Below are positions 16,412 to 22,465 of a stretch of 22,465 bases of DNA, in pieces; the stretch's first letter is position 1, and the number at the start of each line of letters is the position of its first letter. The notes beneath the pieces were generated by a model. That model saw only the letters and a program-made list of their open reading frames with translations. It made no database searches and was not told the origin of the DNA. Origin of the DNA: Salinisphaeraceae bacterium UBA4764 (lineage in GTDB: Bacteria; Pseudomonadota; Gammaproteobacteria; Nevskiales; Salinisphaeraceae); NCBI GenBank assembly GCA_002403445.1, contig DHHU01000033.1, forward strand, positions 59,553 to 82,017, read 5' to 3'. A program made the translations under genes and the position numbers.

Positions 16412-17233
16412 TTATCGTTGATATCCGAGACGTTCCAGTAATCCTTCGAACTCATCGAGGGAATGGAACTGTATGCGCAGCTCGCCGTTACCCGTTTGTG
16501 GTTGATAGGTTACATTGGTTGCGTTGCCCAGCTGTGCGCTCAAATCACGTGCCAATTCCCTTAGTTCAGCGTCGGTGTCAGAGCTCGACGCGTCAGATTT
16601 GTGGTTGTGGCCTTTACGCGCGTTTTTTTCAAGCCCTCTCACACTCCAGCCATTGCGTATGGCGCGGCGTGCGAGGGTTATTTGAGTGGAGCGAGGTAAA
16701 CCGGCTAGTATTTTCGCATGACCCAAGCTCAGATGCGCGTCCTCCAGCCAGCACTGGACCTCACGTGCCAGATTCACGAGACGCAGGTAATTGCTCACAT
16801 AAACCCTTGACTTGCCGATCCGGTGCGCAATGGCGTCGTGTGTCAGGCCGAACTCCTTGGCCAGCCGTGCCAGGCCCCGGGCAGTTTCCATGACGCCCAG
16901 GGATTCCCGCTGCAGGTTTTCCACCAGACCGAAACTTGCGGCCTCGGTGTCGTCTAGGTCGTCGCGGACAATAGCCGGTACGGAAGACAAGCCGGCTAAC
17001 TGAGCGGCGCGCCAACGACGTTCGCCTGCAATTAGCTGGAACGTGTGTACGTCAACCGGTCGTACAATGACTGGCTGCATAAAGCCGATACGCGCTAATG
17101 AATCAGCCAGCTCATGAAGCGCGTCCGGTTCAAAGTGTCGTCGCGCCTGATCGGGATTGCGCGTAATGGACGCTAGGGCGATCTGCCGGGTTGGCGGGAA
17201 CCGATCGGTTAGTTCAGGGTCGGCGCTTCGCAT
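16412..17233 (-). CDS. ParB/Spo0J-family partition protein, without adjacent parA
   Basis: CTP-dependent DNA clamp of the ParB family, 273 residues. The N-terminal domain carries NPDQARRHF (26-34), the nucleotide-site motif GERRWRA (70-76) and ENLQRESL, which is box III. A helix-turn-helix is visible at EFGLTHDAIAHRIGKSRVYVSNYLRL. A charged linker (KGHNHKSDASSSDTDAE) and a C-terminal dimerisation segment ending FEGLLERLGYQR follow. The start is ATG 17233. Chromosomal parB is normally paired with parA near gidAB and oriC. Here the neighbours are acyP and mlaA, with no ParA ATPase in the window. It could be the housekeeping ParB displaced from parA, or an additional ParB-like DNA-binding regulator. 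I saw no canonical parS 16-mer in the window. Confidence 0.88.
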   Translation of the reverse strand: MRSADPELTDRFPPTRQIALASITRNPDQARRHFEPDALHELADSLARIGFMQPVIVRPVDVHTFQLIAGERRWRAAQLAGLSSVPAIVRDDLDDTEAASFGLVENLQRESLGVMETARGLARLAKEFGLTHDAIAHRIGKSRVYVSNYLRLVNLAREVQCWLEDAHLSLGHAKILAGLPRSTQITLARRAIRNGWSVRGLEKNARKGHNHKSDASSSDTDAELRELARDLSAQLGNATNVTYQPQTGNGELRIQFHSLDEFEGLLERLGYQR

Positions 17234-17242
17234 AACCTAATG

Positions 17243-17258
17243 ATGCCTGTTGAGGCAT
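17243..17258. repeat. Short inverted repeat upstream of parB
   Basis: ATGCCT (17243-17248), loop GTTG, AGGCAT (17253-17258): a perfect 6-bp dyad 9 bases before the parB start codon, in the leader of parB. It might be an autoregulatory site or a leader hairpin; no further evidence. Confidence 0.3.
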
Positions 17259-17283
17259 TCGAACCGGCAATCAGGCCAGCGCG

Positions 17284-17312
17284 TTGCCACCGGGCTCACG
17301 GCACTGCACAAT
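17284..17312 (+). promoter_or_regulatory. Candidate sigma-70 promoter of mlaA
   Basis: TTGCCA (17284-17289, 5 of 6) and CACAAT (17307-17312, 4 of 6) are spaced by 17 bases. The transcript would start near 17319, leaving a leader of about 64 bases before the mlaA ATG at 17383. Confidence 0.4.
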
Positions 17313-17382
17313 AGGTTCATCCATGCCGGTGCGCAGTGACGTAAACATCACGTTAGACGCTCCTAAGGGAATCAGGCGACTT

Positions 17383-18147
17383 ATGCGGCATAATTTTGCA
17401 AGCAGTGTACTGCCGACATGTTGTGTCGGCATTATTTTTTTGCTGGCGGGCTGTGTCCACAGTCCACCAAGCCATCCTTGGGATCCAATCCAGCCAGTTA
17501 ACCGCGTTGTATTCAAATTCAATCGCAAGGCCGACAAGTACGTCCTCCGGCCGGTCGCCAAAGGCTATAACAAGGTCACGCCCAGTCCGGTACAGTCGAG
17601 TATTGGTAACTTCTTTGCCAACGCACATGAACCTGTGACCATTATCAATAGCATACTGCAATTGAACTTCAAGGCGTTCAATCAATCATTGGGCCGATTC
17701 ATGATCAACACCGTCGCGGGTGTTGGCGGTCTGTTCGACGTGGCAAGCAAAGTCGGCGTACCCAACCCGCAGAAAGACTTCGGCCAGACATTGGGCCGCT
17801 GGGGTCTCGGGCGCGGGCCCTATTTGGTGCTGCCATTGATGGGGCCAAGCGACGGACGCGATCTGGTCGGCAGAGTCGGCGACCACTGGCTGTATCCGAT
17901 CACGTATCTTGGATACGGCAACAATAACGAAAAATACACCGAATATGGACTTGACGGACTGTACTTTCTGAACAAGCGCGCCCAATATCTCGGCTATGAA
18001 CAACTGCTGTCTCACCAGTTCGATCCTTACATATTTCTTCGCGGTTACTATCTGAAGCAACGCCAGCAGAAAGTGGACAATGCCCAAACCGGCCAGAGTG
18101 GCAAAGGCCAGGGAAACAAAACCAATAAACTGCCTGTGGGTGGTTAG
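17383..18147 (+). CDS. mlaA: MlaA (VacJ) outer-membrane lipid asymmetry lipoprotein
   Basis: Outer-membrane lipoprotein of 254 residues that removes misplaced phospholipid from the outer leaflet and passes it to MlaC. A signal peptide with lipobox LAGC (Cys24) is followed by PWDPIQPVNRVVFKFNRKADKYVLRPVAKGY, the family's opening block. IGNFFANAHEPVTIINSILQLNF, RFMINTVAGVGGLFDVASK and the conserved FGQTLGRWGLGRGPYLVLPLMGPS follow. The tail (KQRQQKVDNAQ...) is low in complexity. The start ATG 17383 has AGG six bases before it and puts the lipobox at the right depth. The frame is open to a TTG at 17284, which overlaps the candidate promoter. No other mla gene lies in the window. Divergent from parB; the kinase-like gene follows after 45 bases. 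Confidence 0.95.
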   Translation: MRHNFASSVLPTCCVGIIFLLAGCVHSPPSHPWDPIQPVNRVVFKFNRKADKYVLRPVAKGYNKVTPSPVQSSIGNFFANAHEPVTIINSILQLNFKAFNQSLGRFMINTVAGVGGLFDVASKVGVPNPQKDFGQTLGRWGLGRGPYLVLPLMGPSDGRDLVGRVGDHWLYPITYLGYGNNNEKYTEYGLDGLYFLNKRAQYLGYEQLLSHQFDPYIFLRGYYLKQRQQKVDNAQTGQSGKGQGNKTNKLPVGG

Positions 18148-18170
18148 CACACAACCTGGGCTTCGTTTAA

Positions 18171-18199
18171 TCAGTCTCGTATACAAAACGAGATGCTGA
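18171..18199 (+). promoter_or_regulatory. Stem-loop spanning the start codon of the kinase-like gene
   Basis: TCTCGT (18175-18180) pairs with ACGAGA (18188-18193) around loop ATACAAA. TCAG (18171-18174) pairs with CTGA (18196-18199) across a TG bulge. The A of the ATG at 18193 is the last paired base and the TG is the bulge, so folding would hide the start codon. There is no Shine-Dalgarno outside the hairpin. Confidence 0.4.
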
Positions 18200-18885
18200 C
18201 TGATCCGGCCGACCCAGTTCCTGGCAGCGCTTCATTGCGGCGCTTGGAAACCACTGTCTTGGCTGCCGGCCACGCGACAGCGGCTCGAGTTTCAATCCTC
18301 GATGCGGGTGGCGGCCGGGTCGTCGTATTCAAAGATTACTCCCAAACCTCGGGTATCTTCAGGCGTTTTATCGCGCCGCTGCTGGCGTGGCGGGAAGTCA
18401 CCGCACTCAGGCGTCTTGGGGGTATTGATGGCATTCCACAACTCATTCGACCGATTGGCCAAACGGGGCTACTCATGGAGTATGTTCCGGCCGAGGCGTT
18501 ACCCAATGCGGGGGACGTTGGCATTGAAACCCTCGATGCGCTTGAGATTTTGGTCGCGAATATGCACGCAGCTGGTGTAGCGCATGCTGACTTGCGGGCG
18601 GCACGTAATGTATTGGTCGATGAGGTCGGCAGGCCTTATATCGTTGATTTCGTTGCACGTGTGCAGCGCGGTGCGTCTTGGAATCGACCGTGGAATAGAC
18701 TGTTCGAACTGTTCAAAGCGGCGGACTACTCTGCGATTGCCAAACTACGCCTGCGCTATGCACCCGCACATGCGCGCACCGAGGATCCTCAGCTCGCCCG
18801 GCACACCGGCCGGCAAGCCCGCATCGGCCGAGCCATCGGGATGACCACCCGTCGCGTTGTTCAGCGCTTTGCCCATTGGCAGTGA
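18193..18885 (+). CDS. Small kinase-fold protein (RIO1/Kdo-kinase-like)
   Basis: Protein of 230 residues with the core of a eukaryotic-like or lipopolysaccharide-kinase fold. VVVFKDYS holds the probable ATP-binding Lys47. A hinge-like segment is seen at GLLMEYVPAEALP. The catalytic loop HADLRAARN spans 131-139, and Asp152 in YIVDF replaces the DFG aspartate. All catalytic residues appear present, so it may be active. The N-terminal lobe lacks a clear glycine loop, and the basic C-terminus (RHTGRQARIGRAIGMTTRRVVQRF) is unusual. It lies 45 bases after mlaA on the same strand. This would fit a role in lipopolysaccharide or envelope modification, but the substrate cannot be told. The start codon is within a stem-loop. 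Confidence 0.75.
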   Translation: MLTDPADPVPGSASLRRLETTVLAAGHATAARVSILDAGGGRVVVFKDYSQTSGIFRRFIAPLLAWREVTALRRLGGIDGIPQLIRPIGQTGLLMEYVPAEALPNAGDVGIETLDALEILVANMHAAGVAHADLRAARNVLVDEVGRPYIVDFVARVQRGASWNRPWNRLFELFKAADYSAIAKLRLRYAPAHARTEDPQLARHTGRQARIGRAIGMTTRRVVQRFAHWQ

Positions 18886-18890
18886 ACGAT

Positions 18891-19382
18891 CTATTCTGAC
18901 TGAGGGGCGGCTTCCCAGGCGTCGATTGCTTCGGCCATAGCCAGGACGCTTCGCTGCAGATAGTTATCGGCGGCCTCGCGCTTGGCGTCCATCAGGTAGG
19001 ACCACGCCATCGCCACAGTGGGCCGTGGATCGTCAATAATGCCCTGATCATGCACCCGTGAATGGGCGTCCCGGAGAGCATCGCGCATCACTGCGATGGT
19101 GTCGGCGTCAAGGCCGGCTTCGCCTAAGACCATGACAGCAGCCCCCAGTGGTGCTGCGTCGAGAACGCCGCGTTCGTGCTCAGTCAGCGCTCGGGTGTCG
19201 GCGTAAAGGTCAACCAATCTGGAGACGAGTTCAACCAGCGCGATCATGCACGGGAGGTCGTCGTGCAGAGTCGGGTGGCCGCGCTTGGCCGCAATGTCGG
19301 CCGCGGCTTTGAGCGACGGACCTACGGTTTGGTGGTAAGCCTCGGGCGTGAGTTGCTCGGCTTGCGAGAGTTGGTTTGTCAT
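18891..19382 (-). CDS. Hypothetical protein, acidic and all-helical
   Basis: I do not recognise this 163-residue protein. It has no signal peptide, membrane segment or metal motif. It is predicted mostly helical and alanine-rich, with an acidic bias. Notable stretches are LVELVSRLVDLYADTRALTEHE, LGAAVMVLGEAGLDADTIAVMRDALRDAHSRV and WSYLMDAKREAADNYLQRSVLAMAEAIDAWEAA. It starts at ATG 19382 with no clear ribosome site. Its stop is only five bases from that of the kinase-like gene with which it converges, and no terminator fits between them. The frame is clean, and codon use resembles the neighbours, so I take it as real. Confidence 0.65.
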   Translation of the reverse strand: MTNQLSQAEQLTPEAYHQTVGPSLKAAADIAAKRGHPTLHDDLPCMIALVELVSRLVDLYADTRALTEHERGVLDAAPLGAAVMVLGEAGLDADTIAVMRDALRDAHSRVHDQGIIDDPRPTVAMAWSYLMDAKREAADNYLQRSVLAMAEAIDAWEAAPQSE

Positions 19383-19440
19383 CGGCGATTAAGCACGCGG
19401 TTACTGATGTGTACGGTGTGAATTTTGGTCTGGCCAAAGC

Positions 19441-19821
19441 TTAACTGCTGGGGTTGCCATGCTCTTTTCTACGGACACATCTTTGATAGCGGTTGTTGTT
19501 CATGCGATGCGCATTATAGGCGCCTGCGGCCGCGCCGGCGGCGGCGCCAACACCCGTCGCAATGTCGCGCCCGCTACCCGCACCGAACTGGTTGCCGATT
19601 ATGCCGCCCAATATGCCACCGATCGTCGCCTGGCCAGGCGTGCTTTCTGTGGCTTTGAGAGCCGAATTGCGGTTATTGCCTGCGTAGGCGCAACTGAACT
19701 TGCTGCTTGGCGTGGCCTTGAAAATCGGATCCACGTTGGCTTGGCGTTGACTGGCGCAGCCCGCCAAAAACCCGACGATCAATGCAACTGCCAGTAGCCC
19801 GATGAAGTTGTGTTTGATCAT
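19441..19821 (-). CDS. Glycine-zipper 2TM-domain lipoprotein
   Basis: Small lipoprotein of 126 residues, probably anchored in the outer membrane. The signal peptide MIKHNFIGLLAVALIVGFLAGC ends in a lipobox with Cys22. The middle has the glycine-zipper membrane motif GGILGGIIGNQFGAGSGRDIATGVGAAAGAAAG, with GxxxG spacings as in SlyB/RcpA-type Rick_17kDa_Anti proteins. A basic tail with two cysteines (Cys52-region CAYAG and CVRRK) follows. The start ATG 19821 is set by a strong ribosome site, GGAGGAACC directly before it. The frame is open 64 codons further upstream, but that part would displace the signal peptide. A TACAAT -10-like box lies at 19845-19850 on the minus strand. Confidence 0.85.
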   Translation of the reverse strand: MIKHNFIGLLAVALIVGFLAGCASQRQANVDPIFKATPSSKFSCAYAGNNRNSALKATESTPGQATIGGILGGIIGNQFGAGSGRDIATGVGAAAGAAAGAYNAHRMNNNRYQRCVRRKEHGNPSS

Positions 19822-19948
19822 GGTTCCTCCGTCTTTACTTATCAATTGTACCTTTGCGTCAGGCGGGCGGGATTCAACTCGATAATGCTGCATATTACTG
19901 TTCAGGTATCGGCGTAATTGGCTGCTATGCTGTTTAGTTAAAGGAGTC

Positions 19949-20002
19949 ATGGCAGGATGCTCCCAATGTGGATGGAGTAGCAGACAAGCCGCTGAATTAT
20001 GA
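19949..20002 (+). CDS. Possible 17-residue leader peptide ahead of plsY
   Basis: ATG GCA GGA TGC begins a 17-codon frame (MAGCSQCGWSSRQAAEL) that ends in TGA at 20000-20002. Its stop overlaps the plsY start as ATGA. It has AAAGGAG (19940-19946) two bases before the ATG, while plsY itself has no ribosome site. It contains a CxxC pair. The reading frame, ribosome site and overlap are seen; that it is translated and couples plsY translation is inferred. Short frames of this length are common by chance, so the ribosome site and overlap carry the argument. Confidence 0.35.
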   Translation: MAGCSQCGWSSRQAAEL

Positions 20003-20622
20003 TGATATGGCAATGGGTGATCGCCGCTTTAGTTGCGTATCTGATCGGCAGTCTGTCCGGTAGCCTGATCATTGGCCCGCTTTTGGGACGCAGTGATCCG
20101 CGCGACAGTGGAAGCCATAACGCTGGCGCTACCAACGCCTTGCGCACTGGTGGCAAGTTGTATGCTGCACTAGTCCTTGTGTTCGATAGCTTGAAGGGTG
20201 TGTTTGCGGTTCTGGCGGTGCCCTGGCTCGTTGGGATCACCCCACCCGGGGCACTGGTCTGCGGCGGATTCGCTGTCATTGGACATCTTTACCCTATATA
20301 TTTTGGTTTTCGCGGGGGCAAAGGGTTCGCGACCGTCCTGGGCGCCCTGATCGCGGCAGTGCCGCTTACCTTTGTCGTGGCTATCGGTGTCTTTGTCGTT
20401 ACCTTGGTATCCAGTGGTTATGTCGGTTTATCCACCGTGCTGTCGATGTGGGGGCTGACTTTATTCTGTGGGGTGGCATCGTCTTATGGCACCGCGGCTA
20501 AACTCTTTACCTTAGCGATGAGCCTGCTGATCACCTATACCCACCGAGGCAACCTGAAACGCACTTGGCAGGGAACCGAAAACCGATTTGAAAAAGTCCT
20601 CTGGCGCCCTCGACGCCGGTGA
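19999..20622 (+). CDS. plsY: Acyl-phosphate:glycerol-3-phosphate acyltransferase PlsY
   Basis: Inner-membrane enzyme of 207 residues that transfers an acyl group from acyl-phosphate to sn-glycerol 3-phosphate, the first step of phospholipid synthesis in the PlsX/PlsY route. The three cytoplasmic motifs are present: SGSHNAGATNALRTGGK near 34-50, FGFRGGKGFAT near 101-111, and the C-terminal THRGNLKR. Five to seven hydrophobic helices surround them. The start is ATG 19999 or the next codon, ATG 20002. No Shine-Dalgarno precedes either; translation may depend on the 17-codon frame that overlaps by ATGA. birA follows directly. Confidence 0.95.
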   Translation: MMIWQWVIAALVAYLIGSLSGSLIIGPLLGRSDPRDSGSHNAGATNALRTGGKLYAALVLVFDSLKGVFAVLAVPWLVGITPPGALVCGGFAVIGHLYPIYFGFRGGKGFATVLGALIAAVPLTFVVAIGVFVVTLVSSGYVGLSTVLSMWGLTLFCGVASSYGTAAKLFTLAMSLLITYTHRGNLKRTWQGTENRFEKVLWRPRRR

Positions 20623-20646
20623 TTGTCTGTTAATGAGTCTCGCGCA

Positions 20647-21615
20647 GTGACTGATGAATCCAACTTGTTGCAATTGCTGGCCGACCGTGAGTGGCATTCT
20701 GGCACCGAGTTGTCGCGCAAGCTGGGGATTACTCGGGCCGCAATCTCGGCACGCATCAAAAAGCTGACCGCGCGCGGGCTGTCGATTTATGCAGTCGTAG
20801 GTCGCGGCTATCGTCTGGCCCAAACCGACGAGTTGCTCGATTCCGCAACAATCCATGCCTCGTTACCCCCAACGGTCGAGCAACGGGTTACCGAAGTTCG
20901 AGTGTTCGAAACGATCGACTCCACTAACGACGTACTGGCACGTCTGGATGATGGTTCCACTCGGCTGGCTGTGGCCGAAATGCAGACGGCCGGACGGGGA
21001 CGAACCGGGCGCCGTTGGGTTTCACCATTCGGGGCCAATCTGCATTTTTCTCTTATTCATCGGTTTCGGGAGCCGCAGGCCCCAATCTCGTCACTCAGTC
21101 CGCTCATCGGTATTTGTTTGGCCCGGATGCTCTATGACATGGGACTGGTGGCTATACGCTTGAAATGGCCCAATGATTTAATGGTTCATAGCGAAAAACT
21201 GGGCGGTATTCTGGTTGATTATCGCGGCGAGATCGCCGGCAGTGCACGATTGATCATTGGGGTGGGTATCAATGTCGCGATGGGCAAGGGAGGCTCTTCC
21301 GAGATTGACCAGCCATGGACCGAATTGGCGGCGTACCTACCTAAGGTGCCCTCTCGCAACGAACTGACAGCCCGAGTGGCCACTAGTGTGATGACTGGCT
21401 TGGATCGGTTTAAGGCCGGTGATACAAATACCCTTCCCTGGGATTGGCAGGCGTTCGACCATCTAGCCGATGCATCCGTCATCACAACCGGCTCGAACGC
21501 CCCAATGAGAGGCATAGCGCGCGGTATCAATACCGATGGCAGCCTGCGTATCGAAACCGATGGGGTCGTATCGCGCGTTTACTCGGGTGATGTATCGGTG
21601 CGGTCAGTGTCGTGA
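20647..21615 (+). CDS. birA: Bifunctional biotin-[acetyl-CoA-carboxylase] ligase / biotin operon repressor
   Basis: Makes biotinyl-AMP, transfers biotin to AccB, and as the holorepressor may bind biotin operators. The N-terminal winged helix is present (LLQLLADREWHSGTELSRKLGITRAAISARIKKL), so this is the bifunctional kind. The catalytic domain shows STNDVL, the adenylate loop GRGRTGRRWVSPFGANLHFSL, RLKWPNDLM and KLGGILVDYRG. The C-terminal SH3-like domain ends at YSGDVSVRSVS. I favour GTG 20647 (322 residues), close to the usual N-terminus. The frame also allows TTG 20623, immediately after the plsY stop (330 residues). It overlaps coaX by four bases (GTGA). Confidence 0.93.
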   Translation: MTDESNLLQLLADREWHSGTELSRKLGITRAAISARIKKLTARGLSIYAVVGRGYRLAQTDELLDSATIHASLPPTVEQRVTEVRVFETIDSTNDVLARLDDGSTRLAVAEMQTAGRGRTGRRWVSPFGANLHFSLIHRFREPQAPISSLSPLIGICLARMLYDMGLVAIRLKWPNDLMVHSEKLGGILVDYRGEIAGSARLIIGVGINVAMGKGGSSEIDQPWTELAAYLPKVPSRNELTARVATSVMTGLDRFKAGDTNTLPWDWQAFDHLADASVITTGSNAPMRGIARGINTDGSLRIETDGVVSRVYSGDVSVRSVS

Positions 21616-22328
21616 ATCTGCTTATCGACTTGGGAAACAGCCGCGTGAAGTGGGCGCTCACGGGCAACGGCGCGATCCTGAACAGCACCAGCCTGGATCG
21701 CCAGGCCAATTGGCTACGCGAGTTGCCGTTCCATCGGGCGTCTGCGGTCTGGCTTGCCAACGTTGCGGGGCCCGATTCAGCGGACGCTGTCGAACAAATC
21801 GCATCGCAACGGGGTTTAGTCTGTCATCGGCTGCTTTCCGAACCTCGCTTCGGGAACTTGAAAAACGGCTACACAGAGCCCGAAAGGCTCGGTGTGGATC
21901 GTTGGATGGCCTGTATCGGCGCCATTTCCAGCTGCGATGCTTCGATACTGGTGGCCGATGCGGGAACAGCGCTTACTCTCGATTGGATCGATGCCGAGCA
22001 GCAACATCAGGGTGGGCTGATCACTCCGGGCGTCGCCACCATGCGCCACCGGCTGGTTGGTGCCACCCAGTTGCAACTGCCAGCCGAAAACTCCATGGAT
22101 GCCGAACTGGGCAAAAGCCCATCGCAGGCGATTGAACGCGGCACCCGGGCGGCAGCTGTGGCAATGATAGACGCCATGGCCCAACGCCATGCCACCGATT
22201 ATCGATTATTGACAGGTGGTGAAAGTGAACTGTTGCGACCCCATCTCAGCCATGATTGGCATACTGTGCCCGATTTGGTTTTGGAGGGAATCGCGCGATA
22301 CGCGCACGAGCTTCAAAAGAACAGATAA
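21612..22328 (+). CDS. coaX: Type III pantothenate kinase
   Basis: ATP-dependent phosphorylation of pantothenate, the first step of CoA synthesis, by the ASKHA-fold enzyme that is insensitive to CoA feedback; 238 residues. The phosphate-1 motif LLIDLGNSRVKWAL (Asp6) and the family block ERLGVDRWMACIGA are present. The second phosphate motif VADAGTALTLDWID and GGLITPGVATMRHRL follow. The start is GTG 21612, which overlaps the birA stop as GTGA and implies translational coupling. Birds-eye order birA-coaX-tRNA agrees with pseudomonads. Confidence 0.95.
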   Translation: MNLLIDLGNSRVKWALTGNGAILNSTSLDRQANWLRELPFHRASAVWLANVAGPDSADAVEQIASQRGLVCHRLLSEPRFGNLKNGYTEPERLGVDRWMACIGAISSCDASILVADAGTALTLDWIDAEQQHQGGLITPGVATMRHRLVGATQLQLPAENSMDAELGKSPSQAIERGTRAAAVAMIDAMAQRHATDYRLLTGGESELLRPHLSHDWHTVPDLVLEGIARYAHELQKNR

Positions 22329-22377
22329 GACTTGAGCACTGGATCCAATGCCAGCTAAGCTTCAGAATAGATCAAGT

Positions 22378-22453
22378 GCCGGTGTAGCTCAGTCGGTAGA
22401 GCAGCTGATTTGTAATCAGCAGGTCACGGGTTCGATTCCTGTCGCCGGCACCA
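22378..22453 (+). tRNA. tRNA-Thr (anticodon TGT)
   Basis: A 76-base cloverleaf with encoded CCA end. The acceptor stem is GCCGGTG (22378-22384) with CGCCGGC (22443-22449), with discriminator A and CCA at 22451-22453. The D-arm has GCTC...GAGC. The anticodon stem GCTGA/TCAGC holds the loop TTTGTAA, so the anticodon is TGT, reading ACA. The T-arm has GGTTCGATTCC. No good promoter is seen in the 49 bases after coaX. In many gammaproteobacteria a tRNA-Thr/Tyr/Gly/Thr cluster followed by tufB starts here, and the window ends 12 bases later. Confidence 0.97.
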
Positions 22454-22465
22454 ATAAAATCAATA

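Noticed and set aside
19822..20013. Upstream extension of the glycine-zipper lipoprotein by 64 codons
   Set aside because: It would bury the signal peptide and lipobox, while ATG 19821 has a strong ribosome site.

Overview
The window looks like ordinary chromosomal backbone of a free-living gammaproteobacterium. The base composition is fairly GC-rich. The proteins resemble Pseudomonas and neighbouring orders more than enteric bacteria. Examples are an ArgS that begins MKDTIR, the priA-argS-SPOR gene order, a three-gene pnt operon, and birA-coaX running into a tRNA-Thr. I saw no transposase, phage gene, integrase or CRISPR array. The placement in Gammaproteobacteria is inferred from protein likeness and gene order only.

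Layout. At the left end, uvrD (DNA repair helicase) and a CynX-type MFS transporter run rightwards. They meet a leftward block of priA, argS and an FtsN-like SPOR protein. A 305-base gene-free stretch follows; it holds DnaA-box-like sites and inverted repeats. Next comes a leftward pntAA-pntAB-pntB operon (proton-translocating transhydrogenase). Divergent from it are a fructosamine-kinase-family gene and a membrane acyl-lipid desaturase with three histidine boxes. A strong bidirectional terminator separates the desaturase from leftward prfC (release factor 3). Between prfC and leftward acyP-parB lies a gene-free stretch with a promoter-like site, three stem-loops and an intrinsic terminator. 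All of these point rightwards and no protein gene uses them, so I read the stretch as a small RNA gene. Divergent from parB are mlaA (outer-membrane lipid asymmetry) and a small kinase-fold gene. Two leftward genes follow: an unrecognised helical protein and a glycine-zipper lipoprotein. The right end is plsY-birA-coaX on the plus strand and a tRNA-Thr(UGU).

Functional themes are genome upkeep (UvrD, PriA, ParB), translation (ArgS, RF3, tRNA-Thr), the envelope and membrane lipids (SPOR protein, desaturase, MlaA, PlsY, glycine-zipper lipoprotein) and cofactors (PntAB for NADPH, BirA for biotin, CoaX for CoA). The least expected items are four. The first is the putative small RNA with C-rich loops at about 15912-16097. 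The second is a 17-codon reading frame with a good ribosome site that overlaps the plsY start by ATGA. The third is a perfect DnaA box eight bases from the priA start codon. The fourth is a parB without a neighbouring parA.
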